Shown in pieces: positions 1 through 6,275 of a DNA stretch of 13,271 nucleotides. The DNA comes from Terriglobales bacterium (GTDB lineage: Bacteria; Acidobacteriota; Terriglobia; Terriglobales; Acidobacteriaceae). The position numbers and the translations under genes are program-made. The stretch is taken from assembly GCA_030043575.1 (NCBI GenBank), contig JASHXK010000125.1, forward strand, positions 1 through 13,271, given 5' to 3'. The notes beneath the pieces are model-generated. The model had not been told where the DNA came from. It saw only the letters and a list, made by a program, of their open reading frames with translations, and did not search any database. Position 1 is the stretch's first letter. The number at the start of each line of letters is the position of its first letter.

Positions 1-507
1 GCCTACGGCGAGTTCCGCATGATCGCCTACGAATCGGAGATCAATGGCGACTCGCACATCGCGCTGGTGAAGGGCGACGTCGAAAACGCCGGCGGCGAAC
101 CGGTGCTGGTGCGCATGAATTCGCATTGCCTGGTCGGCGATGTCTTCGGCGCCAGCTGGTGCGAGTGCCGCAACGTGATCGACGCGGCCATGCGCCGCAT
201 CGCCGAGGCAGGCCGTGGTGCGCTCGTCTATCTGCACTCCACGTCGAAGGGCTATTCGGTGGAGCGGCTGGGCGAGCGCATGACCATCCAGTTCCATCAC
301 GAACAGCGCCTGCCGACGCTGCCCGAAAGCCAGCGCAAGACGCAGCGCGAAATCGGCATCGGCGCGCAGATTCTCTCCGACCTGAACCTCAAGCGCATCC
401 GCATCCTCACCAATCATCCGCGCAAAGTGCCGGGCCTGGAAGGCTTCGGCATTGAGATCGTCGAGCAGGTTCCGGTGTCCGCTACCGGCAAGGCCACAGT
501 CCGGTAG
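1..507 (+). CDS. ribA: GTP cyclohydrolase II-like domain protein (RibA or C-terminal half of RibBA), 5' partial
   Basis: The frame is open from base 1 (A-Y-G-E-F-R-M), so the start lies outside the window. RibA opens GTP in the first step of riboflavin synthesis. Counting from the Met at base 19, the zinc cysteines are C37, C48 and C50, with the same 11- and 2-residue spacing as RibA. The GDVFG segment, a GIGAQ segment and the LTNHPRKV nucleotide-binding segment are also present. The HIALVKGDV...GEPVLVR stretch most resembles the second domain of bifunctional RibBA. Oddities: the usual QEGRGIGL segment is replaced by STSKGYSVE, the catalytic Asp of the AADERDF motif aligns with Thr (KTQREI) while its Arg is kept, and the protein ends about 20 residues early, lacking the Y-L-x-T-K tail. 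It may be a RibBX-like domain without cyclohydrolase activity. Family assignment is firm; activity is doubtful. Confidence 0.8.
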   Translation, partial: AYGEFRMIAYESEINGDSHIALVKGDVENAGGEPVLVRMNSHCLVGDVFGASWCECRNVIDAAMRRIAEAGRGALVYLHSTSKGYSVERLGERMTIQFHHEQRLPTLPESQRKTQREIGIGAQILSDLNLKRIRILTNHPRKVPGLEGFGIEIVEQVPVSATGKATVR

Positions 508-649
508 AGTCCACGTTTCTTCCCAACATGCGGTCGCCCTTCGCTCGCTGTTCGAGACCTGGGTTGACTAAGCCGGGTGATAATCCGCTCAACGTTTGAC
601 CGCCCGATTCCGCTTCACGTACCCTTGTCGGTTGCTTCTCAGAGCCCTC

Positions 650-1603
650 ATGAAGACTGCTGAAATGCCTTCTCTCCACGTCGCCGAAGAGATCACGGAA
701 CTGGTCGGCAAGACTCCTATTCTTCATCTGCGCAAGCTCTCGCCGGCGGGGGGCGCCGACGTCTACGCCAAGCTCGAGTATCTGAATCCTGGCGGCAGCA
801 TCAAGGACCGTGCTGCCCTTGGAATGATCACCAAGGCGGAGCGCGACGGCAGGTTAAAGGCCGGCGCAACCATCTTCGAAGCGACCGCCGGCAATACCGG
901 TGTGGGTCTGGCGCTAATCGCGACTGGCCGCGGATACAAGACTGTACTCGCGGTGCCGGAAGGCTTTTCGCAGGAAAAGGTTACGCTGATGGAGGCGCTG
1001 GGCGCGGAGGTGATTCGCACATCTCACGCCGGTGGCATGTCGGAGGCCATCGATTACATCAAGCAACGTGCTGCCCGCACCCCCAATTCCTTCATCGCCG
1101 GCCAATTCGAAAACCAGGACAATCCGCAGTTTCACTATGAGACTACCGGGCGCGAGTTCTATGAACAGCTCGGCGGCCAGGTCGATGCGATTGTTATCGG
1201 CTGCGGCACGGGTGGCACTTTCACCGGCGTTGCGCGTCACCTGAAAGAGCGCAATCCGAGGACGCTGGCGATTGCGGTTGAGACACAAGGCTCGGTATTG
1301 GGCGGCGGCCCGCACGGCGAGCACGAAGTGGAAGGCATCGGCGCCAGCTTTATCCCGAAGACGTTCGACAGCTCGCTCGCCGACGAGATCATAGCCGTCA
1401 ATGATCACGATGCCTTCGACATGGTGAAGAAGCTGGCAGCGCTCGAAGGTGTGCTGGCAGGATCGAGCGCGGGAGCGAATGTCTTCGCGGCAATTGGGAT
1501 TGCGAAGAAATTGGGGCCAGGCAAGCGCGTGGCGACGATTATTCCTGACTCGGCTGAAAGGTATCTGTCGAAGGACATCTTCCACTTCAACGAAAAGCAT
1601 TGA
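650..1603 (+). CDS. cysteine synthase / cystathionine beta-synthase family PLP enzyme
   Basis: This is a fold-type II PLP enzyme of 317 residues, the usual length for CysK/CysM or a CBS catalytic core. It should act in the cytoplasm, joining sulfide or homocysteine to an activated serine. The N-terminal ITELVGKTP motif leads to the PLP lysine K52 in NPGGSIKDR. The Asn loop is EATAGNTGVGLA, the phosphate-binding loop is GCGTGGTFTG, and the C-terminal signature is PDSAERYLS. No CBS regulatory domain follows. The ATG at 650 is preferred; a TTG at 596 would add an 18-residue tail with no family match, and ATG 665 is also possible. No clear Shine-Dalgarno is visible; a GATAAT box lies at 579-584. 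The next gene is a cystathionine-type PLP enzyme, so the pair may run reverse transsulfuration or cysteine synthesis. CysK and CBS cannot be separated by eye. Confidence 0.88.
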   Translation: MKTAEMPSLHVAEEITELVGKTPILHLRKLSPAGGADVYAKLEYLNPGGSIKDRAALGMITKAERDGRLKAGATIFEATAGNTGVGLALIATGRGYKTVLAVPEGFSQEKVTLMEALGAEVIRTSHAGGMSEAIDYIKQRAARTPNSFIAGQFENQDNPQFHYETTGREFYEQLGGQVDAIVIGCGTGGTFTGVARHLKERNPRTLAIAVETQGSVLGGGPHGEHEVEGIGASFIPKTFDSSLADEIIAVNDHDAFDMVKKLAALEGVLAGSSAGANVFAAIGIAKKLGPGKRVATIIPDSAERYLSKDIFHFNEKH

Positions 1604-1635
1604 TTAACCACAGAGACGCAGAGACACAGAGGTCT
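1604..1635 (+). repeat. left terminal inverted repeat of element 1
   Basis: The arm begins TTAAC and continues as three octamers CACAGAGA, CGCAGAGA and CACAGAGG, ending in TCT. It differs from the reverse complement of 2126-2157 at two positions only. Outside and inside the 32 bases the similarity stops. Confidence 0.9.
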
Positions 1636-1689
1636 AGAATTCTGAGTGGAGCTTCCAGGTTCTCAAGGTGGGGGAAGCGAGGTCGCCAC

Positions 1690-2121
1690 TTGAGAGCTCC
1701 CGTTACGCGTGCAGCGCCCCGAATTGCGTGCAAAGCCCCGTTGCCTGTTGATGCCGAGCAGGCTCTCACCGGAGAAATCATTTCGGCAGCTATCGAAGTG
1801 CATCGCTCCCTCGGGCCTGGGTTACTGGAGTCGGCGTACCAAGCCTGCCTGGGTCGCCAGCTCGAACTCAATAACCTCGCGTTCCGGAAGCAAGTCGAAT
1901 TACCTCTTGTCTACAAAGACGTGAAGCTGGACTGCGGCTATCGCATTGACCTCATTGTCGAGGATAAGGTCGTAGTAGAACTGAAGGCCGTGGAAGGTAT
2001 CTTGCCAGTCCATCAAGCGCAGTTACTGACCTATCTCCGCCTAACTGGCTTACGAGTAGGTCTCTTAATCAACTTCAACGTACCAGTCCTGAAAGACGGC
2101 ATCCGCAGAAGGGTTCTTTGA
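1690..2121 (+). CDS. GxxExxY family protein, predicted PD-(D/E)XK nuclease-like
   Basis: The family is recognised from GPGLLESAY, the GxxExxY signature, at residues 44-50 of 143. Its biochemical role is not established. The ordered residues E47, D87 (YRIDLIV), E97-x-K99 (VVVELKAV) and Q111-x-x-x-Y115 (QLLTY) match the core of RecB/Cas4-type PD-(D/E)XK nucleases, so DNA cleavage is a reasonable inference. The frame is open back to a TTG at 1600, but that start would translate the terminal repeat. TTG 1690 has a GAGG seven bases upstream and gives a length close to the family norm of about 125; TTG 1741 is another option. The sequence at 1661-1671 can pair with 1686-1695, which would place the TTG in a stem. 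It is the only gene inside element 1. Confidence 0.8.
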   Translation: MRAPVTRAAPRIACKAPLPVDAEQALTGEIISAAIEVHRSLGPGLLESAYQACLGRQLELNNLAFRKQVELPLVYKDVKLDCGYRIDLIVEDKVVVELKAVEGILPVHQAQLLTYLRLTGLRVGLLINFNVPVLKDGIRRRVL

Positions 2122-2125
2122 CTTG

Positions 2126-2157
2126 AGACCTCTGTGCCTCTGTGTCTCTGTGGTTAA
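2126..2157 (-). repeat. right terminal inverted repeat of element 1
   Basis: Read on the minus strand it starts TTAACCACAGAGACACAGAG and matches the left arm at 30 of 32 positions. Its outer end lies 12 bases before the ATG at 2170. Confidence 0.9.
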
Positions 2158-2169
2158 CTTGGTTTTCGT

Positions 2170-3321
2170 ATGAACAAGAAAACTCTCCCTGGTTTTTCCA
2201 CTCGCGCCATTCATGCCGGCAATGAAGCCGATCCATCTACCGGAGCCGTGGCTCCTCCTATCTTCGCGACCTCGACCTACGCGCAGGAAGAGCTCGGCAA
2301 GACGAAGGGCTACGACTACTCGCGCGCCGGCAATCCTACGCGCACTCGACTGGAAGAGAATCTCGCGTCGCTCGAGGGCGGCATCGCATCGCGTGTTTTC
2401 GCCAGCGGCATGGCCGCCGTCGGTGCGGTTTGCCATTTGATGAAGGCGGGCGATCACATCGTCGCCTCCAATAATCTCTACGGCGGAGTGCCGCGGCTGT
2501 TCGATCAGATCATGGCGAACTTCGGACTCGAGTTCACCTATGTTGACTCGACCGATCCGCATAATGTCGAGCGCGCCATCCGCCGCAATACCCGCTACGT
2601 CTACATCGAAACGCCGACCAATCCGCTGATGGGCCTCACCGACATCGCGGCCGTCAGCGAGATCGCGCACAAGCGCGGCTGCGAGGTCGTGGTTGACAAC
2701 ACCTTCATGTCGCCATATTTCCAGCAGCCGATCCAGTTCGGCGCCGACATGGTGATGCACTCGACGACGAAGTTTCTCAACGGCCACAGCGATGGTTTGG
2801 GCGGCGTGCTGGTCTGCACAACCAAAGACCAGGCGGAGAAGCTGGCGTTCGTGCAGAAAGCCGCGGGCGCCATCATGTCACCGTTCGAGTGCTGGTTGGT
2901 GTTGCGCGGCACCAAGACACTGGCGGTTCGCATGAAGCAGCACGACGAAAACGGCCGCGTGATGGCCGACTTCCTCAGCGGACATCCCAAGGTCGAGCAG
3001 GTGTTTTATCCCGGACTGAAGAGCCATCCGCAATACGAACTGGCGTGCCGGCAGATGTGGGGCTTCGGCTCGATGATCACTTTCGAAACCGGCTCGCTCG
3101 GCAACGCGAAGCGTCTGTTGAAGCGCGTGCGATTGTGCACGATGGGCGAGTCGCTGGGCGGAGTCGAGACGCTGATTTCGCATCCGGCGACGATGACACA
3201 CGCAGCCATCGGCCAGAAAGGCCGCAAGGCGATCGGGCTGACCGATGGCATGGTGCGGTTATCCGTCGGCATCGAGGACGTCGAGGATTTGATTGCGGAC
3301 CTGGAGCAGGCGCTGGGGTAG
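2170..3321 (+). CDS. Cys/Met metabolism PLP-dependent enzyme (cystathionine gamma-lyase/gamma-synthase type)
   Basis: This 383-residue protein is a full-length member of the fold-type I transsulfuration family. Visible marks are the N-terminal FSTRAIHAG, the YSRAGNPT loop (Y50, R52) that reaches the neighbouring subunit's cofactor, D176 in VVDNTF, and the PLP lysine K201 in HSTTKFLNGHSD. The C-terminal MGESLGGVETLISHPATMTH and RLSVGIED are also typical. It acts in the cytoplasm either on cystathionine or on an activated homoserine; the residues seen do not settle which. The CysK/CBS-type gene upstream supports a shared sulfur amino acid pathway. Between the two stands element 1; without it the genes would be only about a dozen bases apart. 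There is no Shine-Dalgarno before the ATG; the 12-base gap is T-rich and follows the element's right arm. Confidence 0.92.
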   Translation: MNKKTLPGFSTRAIHAGNEADPSTGAVAPPIFATSTYAQEELGKTKGYDYSRAGNPTRTRLEENLASLEGGIASRVFASGMAAVGAVCHLMKAGDHIVASNNLYGGVPRLFDQIMANFGLEFTYVDSTDPHNVERAIRRNTRYVYIETPTNPLMGLTDIAAVSEIAHKRGCEVVVDNTFMSPYFQQPIQFGADMVMHSTTKFLNGHSDGLGGVLVCTTKDQAEKLAFVQKAAGAIMSPFECWLVLRGTKTLAVRMKQHDENGRVMADFLSGHPKVEQVFYPGLKSHPQYELACRQMWGFGSMITFETGSLGNAKRLLKRVRLCTMGESLGGVETLISHPATMTHAAIGQKGRKAIGLTDGMVRLSVGIEDVEDLIADLEQALG

Positions 3322-3351
3322 CTGTCGGCCGTCGGCTCTCAGCTGTCAGCC
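3320..3351. repeat. AGCTGTC(A/G)GC direct repeat overlapping the stop codon
   Basis: AGCTGTCGGC at 3320-3329 is repeated as AGCTGTCAGC at 3341-3350, with CGTCGGCTCTC between. The first copy shares bases with the TAG stop of the preceding gene. Similar AGCTGTCAGC strings are common as dispersed intergenic repeats in bacterial genomes; function unknown. Confidence 0.55.
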
Positions 3352-3380
3352 AAACCGACGTTCGCGTTTCGCAAATAGGT

Positions 3381-3430
3381 GTCATCCTGAGCGGAGCGAG
3401 CCGCAGGGCGAGCGTAGTCGAAGGACCTCT
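3381..3430. repeat. dispersed intergenic repeat of the GTCATCCTGAGCG...GTCGAAGGACCTCT type
   Basis: The 50 bases start GTCATCCTGAGCGGAGCGAG and end GTCGAAGGACCTCT. Strings of this form recur between genes in many bacterial genomes and give spurious peptides such as ILSGAS and VEGPL. The interior is a run of GAGCG-like words. The last T is also the first base of a TATAAT hexamer. Recognition is from memory; only one copy is seen here. Confidence 0.65.
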
Positions 3431-3435
3431 ATAAT
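3430..3435 (+). promoter_or_regulatory. -10-like TATAAT box upstream of the CoA-binding gene
   Basis: This is a perfect TATAAT, 12 bases before the ATG at 3448, directly after the 3381-3430 repeat. No good -35 is found 16-18 bases upstream. A start point near 3442 would leave a very short leader. Confidence 0.45.
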
Positions 3436-3447
3436 CTGAAGAAGAAC

Positions 3448-3870
3448 ATGTCTCGCGACGAATCTGATCGCATCACCGAGATACTGAAGACCGCAAAAAC
3501 GATCGCGGTGGTCGGCCTCACCGATTCGCCCTTGCGGCCGAGCTACGGCGTCTCGCACTACATGCGCTCGCAGGGATACCGCATCATTCCCGTCAATCCC
3601 AATATCGCGGACTGGGAAGGCGAGACGGCCTACGCTTCGCTGCTCGACATTCCCGACAAGGTCGACATCGTGAATGTGTTTCGCCGCTCCGAAGCGGTGC
3701 CGGTTGTCATTGACCAGGCACTCCAAATCAAGGCGCCCGTCATCTGGATGCAGGAGGGCGTCATTCACGAAGAGGCTGCCGCAAAGGCGCGCCAGGCAGG
3801 CGTCTTCGTGGTGATGGACCGCTGCATCCTGAAAGAACATCGCCACCGCGAGGCCGATCTCCGCAAGTAA
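3448..3870 (+). CDS. CoA-binding domain protein (YccU-like)
   Basis: The protein has 140 residues, the usual length for the stand-alone CoA_binding_2 family. It shows the Rossmann start KTIAVVGLTDSPLRPSYGV (about 17-35), IIPVNPN (46-52), the DIVNVFRR strand (73-80), WMQEGV (100-105) and MDRCI (123-127), all family landmarks. Members bind CoA or acyl-CoA in the cytoplasm; the metabolic role is largely unknown, so no pathway is assigned. GAAGAAG lies a few bases upstream of the ATG and could serve as a ribosome site, although the perfect TATAAT box only 12 bases away implies a very short leader. The next gene starts 60 bases downstream. Family is certain, function is not. Confidence 0.9.
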   Translation: MSRDESDRITEILKTAKTIAVVGLTDSPLRPSYGVSHYMRSQGYRIIPVNPNIADWEGETAYASLLDIPDKVDIVNVFRRSEAVPVVIDQALQIKAPVIWMQEGVIHEEAAAKARQAGVFVVMDRCILKEHRHREADLRK

Positions 3871-3918
3871 GTTTTGCAGCTCGGTCCAGTGATCACGCCG
3901 GCTCCAGCTTTCAATTGC

Positions 3919-3924
3919 TACAAT
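3919..3924 (+). promoter_or_regulatory. -10-like TACAAT box just before a GTG start
   Basis: TACAAT ends six bases before the GTG at 3931. A start point seven bases past the box would fall on the first base of the codon, giving a leaderless message. No -35 match is seen, so this is tentative. Confidence 0.35.
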
Positions 3925-3930
3925 CGCCCG

Positions 3931-4236
3931 GTGACTTCTTCTCGCCTGGAGCGCGTCCAGCAACAGCTGCGGCTGTACGAACATCCGCTGGTTGAATTCG
4001 ACGCGCGCGCCAAGGGCGACGGTGTCGAATTCATCATTCGCCCCCGGTTCAGCGATCCGCCGGTGCACACCTACTACTTCGACTTGCATCCGCGCGACCT
4101 GGACGATCCGCAATTCGAGTGGACCTTCCAACGCCAGGTTTTCGACTGCCTGCACGATTACCTGGTGGAGATGTTCCTCCGCACGCCGCAACATCGCCGG
4201 GAACATCAACAGATGGAGCGCGAGGGCAAGCTGTGA
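3931..4236 (+). CDS. conserved-looking hypothetical protein coupled to a MidA-type methyltransferase
   Basis: I do not recognise the family. The protein has 101 residues and no signal peptide or membrane segment. It is rich in charged and aromatic residues, with a central VEFIIRPRF, then VHTYYFDLHPRDL, and a C-terminal helix-like stretch FQRQVFDCLHDYLVEMFL. The frame is open back to a TTG at 3874, but GTG 3931 is preferred because TACAAT stands immediately before it and the extra residues look non-coding. Its last codons contain the Shine-Dalgarno (GAGGG, 4222-4226) of the next gene, and its TGA overlaps that gene's GTG by three bases. This tight coupling suggests the two proteins are made together and may work together. 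Confidence 0.65.
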   Translation: MTSSRLERVQQQLRLYEHPLVEFDARAKGDGVEFIIRPRFSDPPVHTYYFDLHPRDLDDPQFEWTFQRQVFDCLHDYLVEMFLRTPQHRREHQQMEREGKL

Positions 4237-5384
4237 AGCCGGCTCCGGAAGCCGGTGAGCCGAGCCTGCGCGATCGCATTGCGCATGAGATCGCTCGCGC
4301 CGGCCCGATTCCCTTCTCGCGCTATATGGAGCTGTGCCTTTACGAACCGGAGCTTGGCTATTACTCGCGGGCTCGCGAGCAGTTTGGCAAGGCGGGAGAT
4401 TTCTACACTTCCAGCGACGTGCACGCGGTGTTCGGCAGGCTGCTGGCGCGGCAGTTCGAAGAGATGTGGCGCGAAATGAATTCACCCGCTTGTGTTGCTT
4501 TGATCGAGCTCGGGCCAGGACGAGGCCTGTTCGCGCGCGACGTGCTGGACTGGTCGGCGAAGCAGTTTCCGGATTTCTCTGTCTCGGTGCATTACTTGCT
4601 GGTTGAGCAATCCGAACACCTGCGCGAGAAATTGCGTGCATGCCTGCGCCCGCACATTGACGACGGAAGGTGCGAGGTCTTCGATTCGCCCGAAGCGGCA
4701 ATGGGACAGGCCGGCGGCAATATCATCGTCTTCGGTAACGAGTTCTTCGATGCGCTGCCGGTTGAAGTTATCGACCATCGTGGGTCGGTGCGGGTCGGAT
4801 ATGAGAACGGACGGTTCGTGGAGACGTTTGTCGCTCCGTCGGCTGCGGAGAACGAGTTTCTCGATCGCTACGGCGTTCATCCCGAGGACCGTGAGCGTGT
4901 GGAGGCTCCGCTGTTATCGCTGAGCTGGATGGAGCGCATCGCCAGTGCATTCCGCGACCGGTGCGGGTTTCTGGCCCTCATCGATTACGGTTACACGCGC
5001 GAGGAGCAGCTTGCCGGCCGTCATCGCGACACCATCATGTGCTATCGCCGGCACACGGCCAGCAGCTCGCCGTACGAGGCTCCTGGCGAGCAGGACATCA
5101 CGGCGCACGTCAACTTCACTGCGTTGCAGGCTCGTGGCGTGGACTGCGGCCTGGAAGCGCTGGGGTTAGTTACGCAATCGCAATTCCTAATCGGTATCGG
5201 GGAAGAGACGGAATTTGCCGATGCGTTCCAGGATGGCCAACTTCCACAGGAGCGAGCCAAAGTCGCGCTGCAGCTGAAGCATCTGATCTCCCCAGCCGGG
5301 ATGGGAGACACCTTTCAGGTGCTATTGATGTCCCACAATGTAGCAAATGCGAAGCCCTTGAGCGGATTAAAATTGGCGCGGTGA
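4233..5384 (+). CDS. SAM-dependent methyltransferase, MidA/NDUFAF7 (DUF185) family
   Basis: The 383-residue protein carries the whole family signature. The N-terminal GPIPFSRYMELCLYEPELGYY (about 24-44) is followed by AGDFYTSSDV, the SAM loop ELGPGRG (92-98), GNEFFDALPV (168-177), IDYGYTREE (250-258) and DITAHVNF (288-295). In eukaryotes NDUFAF7 methylates an arginine of respiratory complex I; bacterial targets are unknown and no nuo gene is nearby. The GTG at 4233 is chosen because GAGGG lies six bases upstream and homology starts soon after; a longer frame from 4119 would run through the preceding gene. The gene overlaps that small gene's stop, showing translational coupling. Confidence 0.9.
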   Translation: MKPAPEAGEPSLRDRIAHEIARAGPIPFSRYMELCLYEPELGYYSRAREQFGKAGDFYTSSDVHAVFGRLLARQFEEMWREMNSPACVALIELGPGRGLFARDVLDWSAKQFPDFSVSVHYLLVEQSEHLREKLRACLRPHIDDGRCEVFDSPEAAMGQAGGNIIVFGNEFFDALPVEVIDHRGSVRVGYENGRFVETFVAPSAAENEFLDRYGVHPEDRERVEAPLLSLSWMERIASAFRDRCGFLALIDYGYTREEQLAGRHRDTIMCYRRHTASSSPYEAPGEQDITAHVNFTALQARGVDCGLEALGLVTQSQFLIGIGEETEFADAFQDGQLPQERAKVALQLKHLISPAGMGDTFQVLLMSHNVANAKPLSGLKLAR

Positions 5385-5544
5385 AGATCCTGCCGCTCGC
5401 CACCTATATTCGCAACGTCGGATGTTCCGCCGAAAAGCAGGGTCGCTCGACTACGCGAATCCGACTGCTGCGCGAAGAACGTGAGGCCGTCTTGATGCCA
5501 GCCTAAGGCCGGCTCTACCGGATCATCACTGGTCGGCTTTCGTG

Positions 5545-5550
5545 TAATAT
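5545..5550 (+). promoter_or_regulatory. -10-like TAATAT box upstream of the ABC ATPase gene
   Basis: TAATAT lies 11 bases before the ATG at 5562. No -35 match is visible. The rest of the 177-base gap (5385-5561) shows no gene. Confidence 0.3.
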
Positions 5551-5561
5551 CGAAGATTCGC

Positions 5562-6275
5562 ATGGCGTGGATGATTGAGGCTGAGAACGTACGCAAAACC
5601 TATCGCATCGGCAAAGTGGATGTGCAGGCTTTGCGCGGGGTATCGCTGCAGGTCGCGAAGGGTGAATTCGTAACCATCGTCGGACCCTCCGGCAGCGGCA
5701 AATCGACGCTCTTCTACATTCTCGGCGGCCTGACGCACGCCGACACCGGACACGTCATCATCGACGGCGTCAACTTCACGGCCATGTCAGACTCCGATCG
5801 CACGCGGTTGCGACGCTCCAAGATCGGGTTCGTCTTCCAGAAGTTCAACCTGCTGCCGACGCTCACGGCCGAAGGCAATATCGAAATCGCGCGCGACATC
5901 GGAGGCCATCCGGATGGCGCCGCCCAACGCGAGCGCGTGCAGCGCATCACGCAACTGCTGGGAATCGAGAAGCGTCTGGATCACCGCCCGGCGGAGATGA
6001 GCGGCGGCGAGCAGCAGCGTGTGGCGCTGGCTCGAGCGCTGGTCAACGAACCGGCGATCGTGCTGGCCGACGAGCCGACTGGCAATCTCGACTCGGAAAA
6101 TTCGGAGATCGTGCTGAAGATGCTGCGGCAATCCAACCAGGAGCTGGGACAAACGGTGCTGATGATCACGCACAATCCCGAGGCGGCGACCTACGGCGAT
6201 CGCATCATTCACATGCGCGACGGACAGATCGTACCGCCGGAGAGAGATCCGCAATGGAGCCACGCTCATGACTGA
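5562..6275 (+). CDS. ABC transporter ATP-binding protein, LolD/MacB/FtsE-like
   Basis: The 237-residue ATPase has every ABC motif: Walker A GPSGSGKST (41-49), Q-loop Q93 in FVFQKFNLLP, signature MSGGEQQRVALARA (146-159), Walker B IVLADEPTGNLD (166-177) and switch His H204 in MITHN. The NLLPTLTAEGNIEIA and DEPTGNLDS segments fit the MacB/LolD branch, whose members drive lipoprotein release, peptide export or cell-wall processes from the inner face of the membrane. No permease gene is next to it, so the transport partner and substrate cannot be named. Its last eight bases overlap the start of the dioxygenase-like gene, indicating co-translation. The start at 5562 is tentative; ATG 5571 gives the more usual MIEAENV opening. 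Confidence 0.9.
   Translation: MAWMIEAENVRKTYRIGKVDVQALRGVSLQVAKGEFVTIVGPSGSGKSTLFYILGGLTHADTGHVIIDGVNFTAMSDSDRTRLRRSKIGFVFQKFNLLPTLTAEGNIEIARDIGGHPDGAAQRERVQRITQLLGIEKRLDHRPAEMSGGEQQRVALARALVNEPAIVLADEPTGNLDSENSEIVLKMLRQSNQELGQTVLMITHNPEAATYGDRIIHMRDGQIVPPERDPQWSHAHD

Larger units (their letters stand above)
1604..2157. mobile_element. Element 1: inverted-repeat cassette carrying a GxxExxY gene
   Basis: A 32-bp left arm (1604-1635, starting TTAACCACAGAG) matches the reverse complement of the right arm (2126-2157) at 30 of 32 positions. The arms enclose about 490 bases with a single gene, for a GxxExxY protein. Each arm holds three tandem octamers close to CACAGAGA. The cassette starts directly after the stop codon of the upstream PLP enzyme and ends 12 bases before the ATG of the next PLP enzyme, splitting what looks like a two-gene operon. 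TTAA stands at both ends but is palindromic and belongs to the arms, so it does not prove a target-site duplication. No transposase is visible. A short relative occurs at 8022-8175. Mobility is inference; the inverted arms are seen directly. Confidence 0.7.

Noticed and set aside
564..584. TTGACT and GATAAT as a promoter for the CysK/CBS-type gene
   Set aside because: The spacing is only nine bases, far from the usual 16-18.
914..1600. Minus-strand frame of 228 codons opposite the CysK/CBS-type gene
   Set aside because: It is fully antisense to a gene with all family motifs; shadow of GC-rich coding sequence.
1611..1632. CRISPR-like or simple microsatellite reading of the CACAGAGA repeats
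   Set aside because: There are only three adjoining octamers with no spacers, and copies occur in inverted pairs at element ends, which fits terminal repeats better.
1636..1700. Relation between the start of the element 1 interior (ATTCTGAGTGGAGC) and the 3381 repeat (ATCCTGAGCGGAGC)
   Set aside because: The similarity is limited to about 14 bases and is not maintained beyond; treated as chance.
1604..2157. TTAA target-site duplication as in piggyBac-type elements
   Set aside because: TTAA is palindromic and part of the arms; in element 2 the same positions read TTCA and TGAA, which are inverted and not direct repeats.
3382..4701. Long minus-strand open frame of 439 codons
   Set aside because: It runs antisense through three plus-strand genes with clear families or coupling, has an Arg/Ala/His-rich composition typical of GC-rich shadows, and shows no motif.
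4961..5506. Plus-strand frame of 181 codons overlapping the methyltransferase gene
   Set aside because: Most of it is out of frame within a well-supported gene, and the remaining tail has no recognisable motif or start signal.
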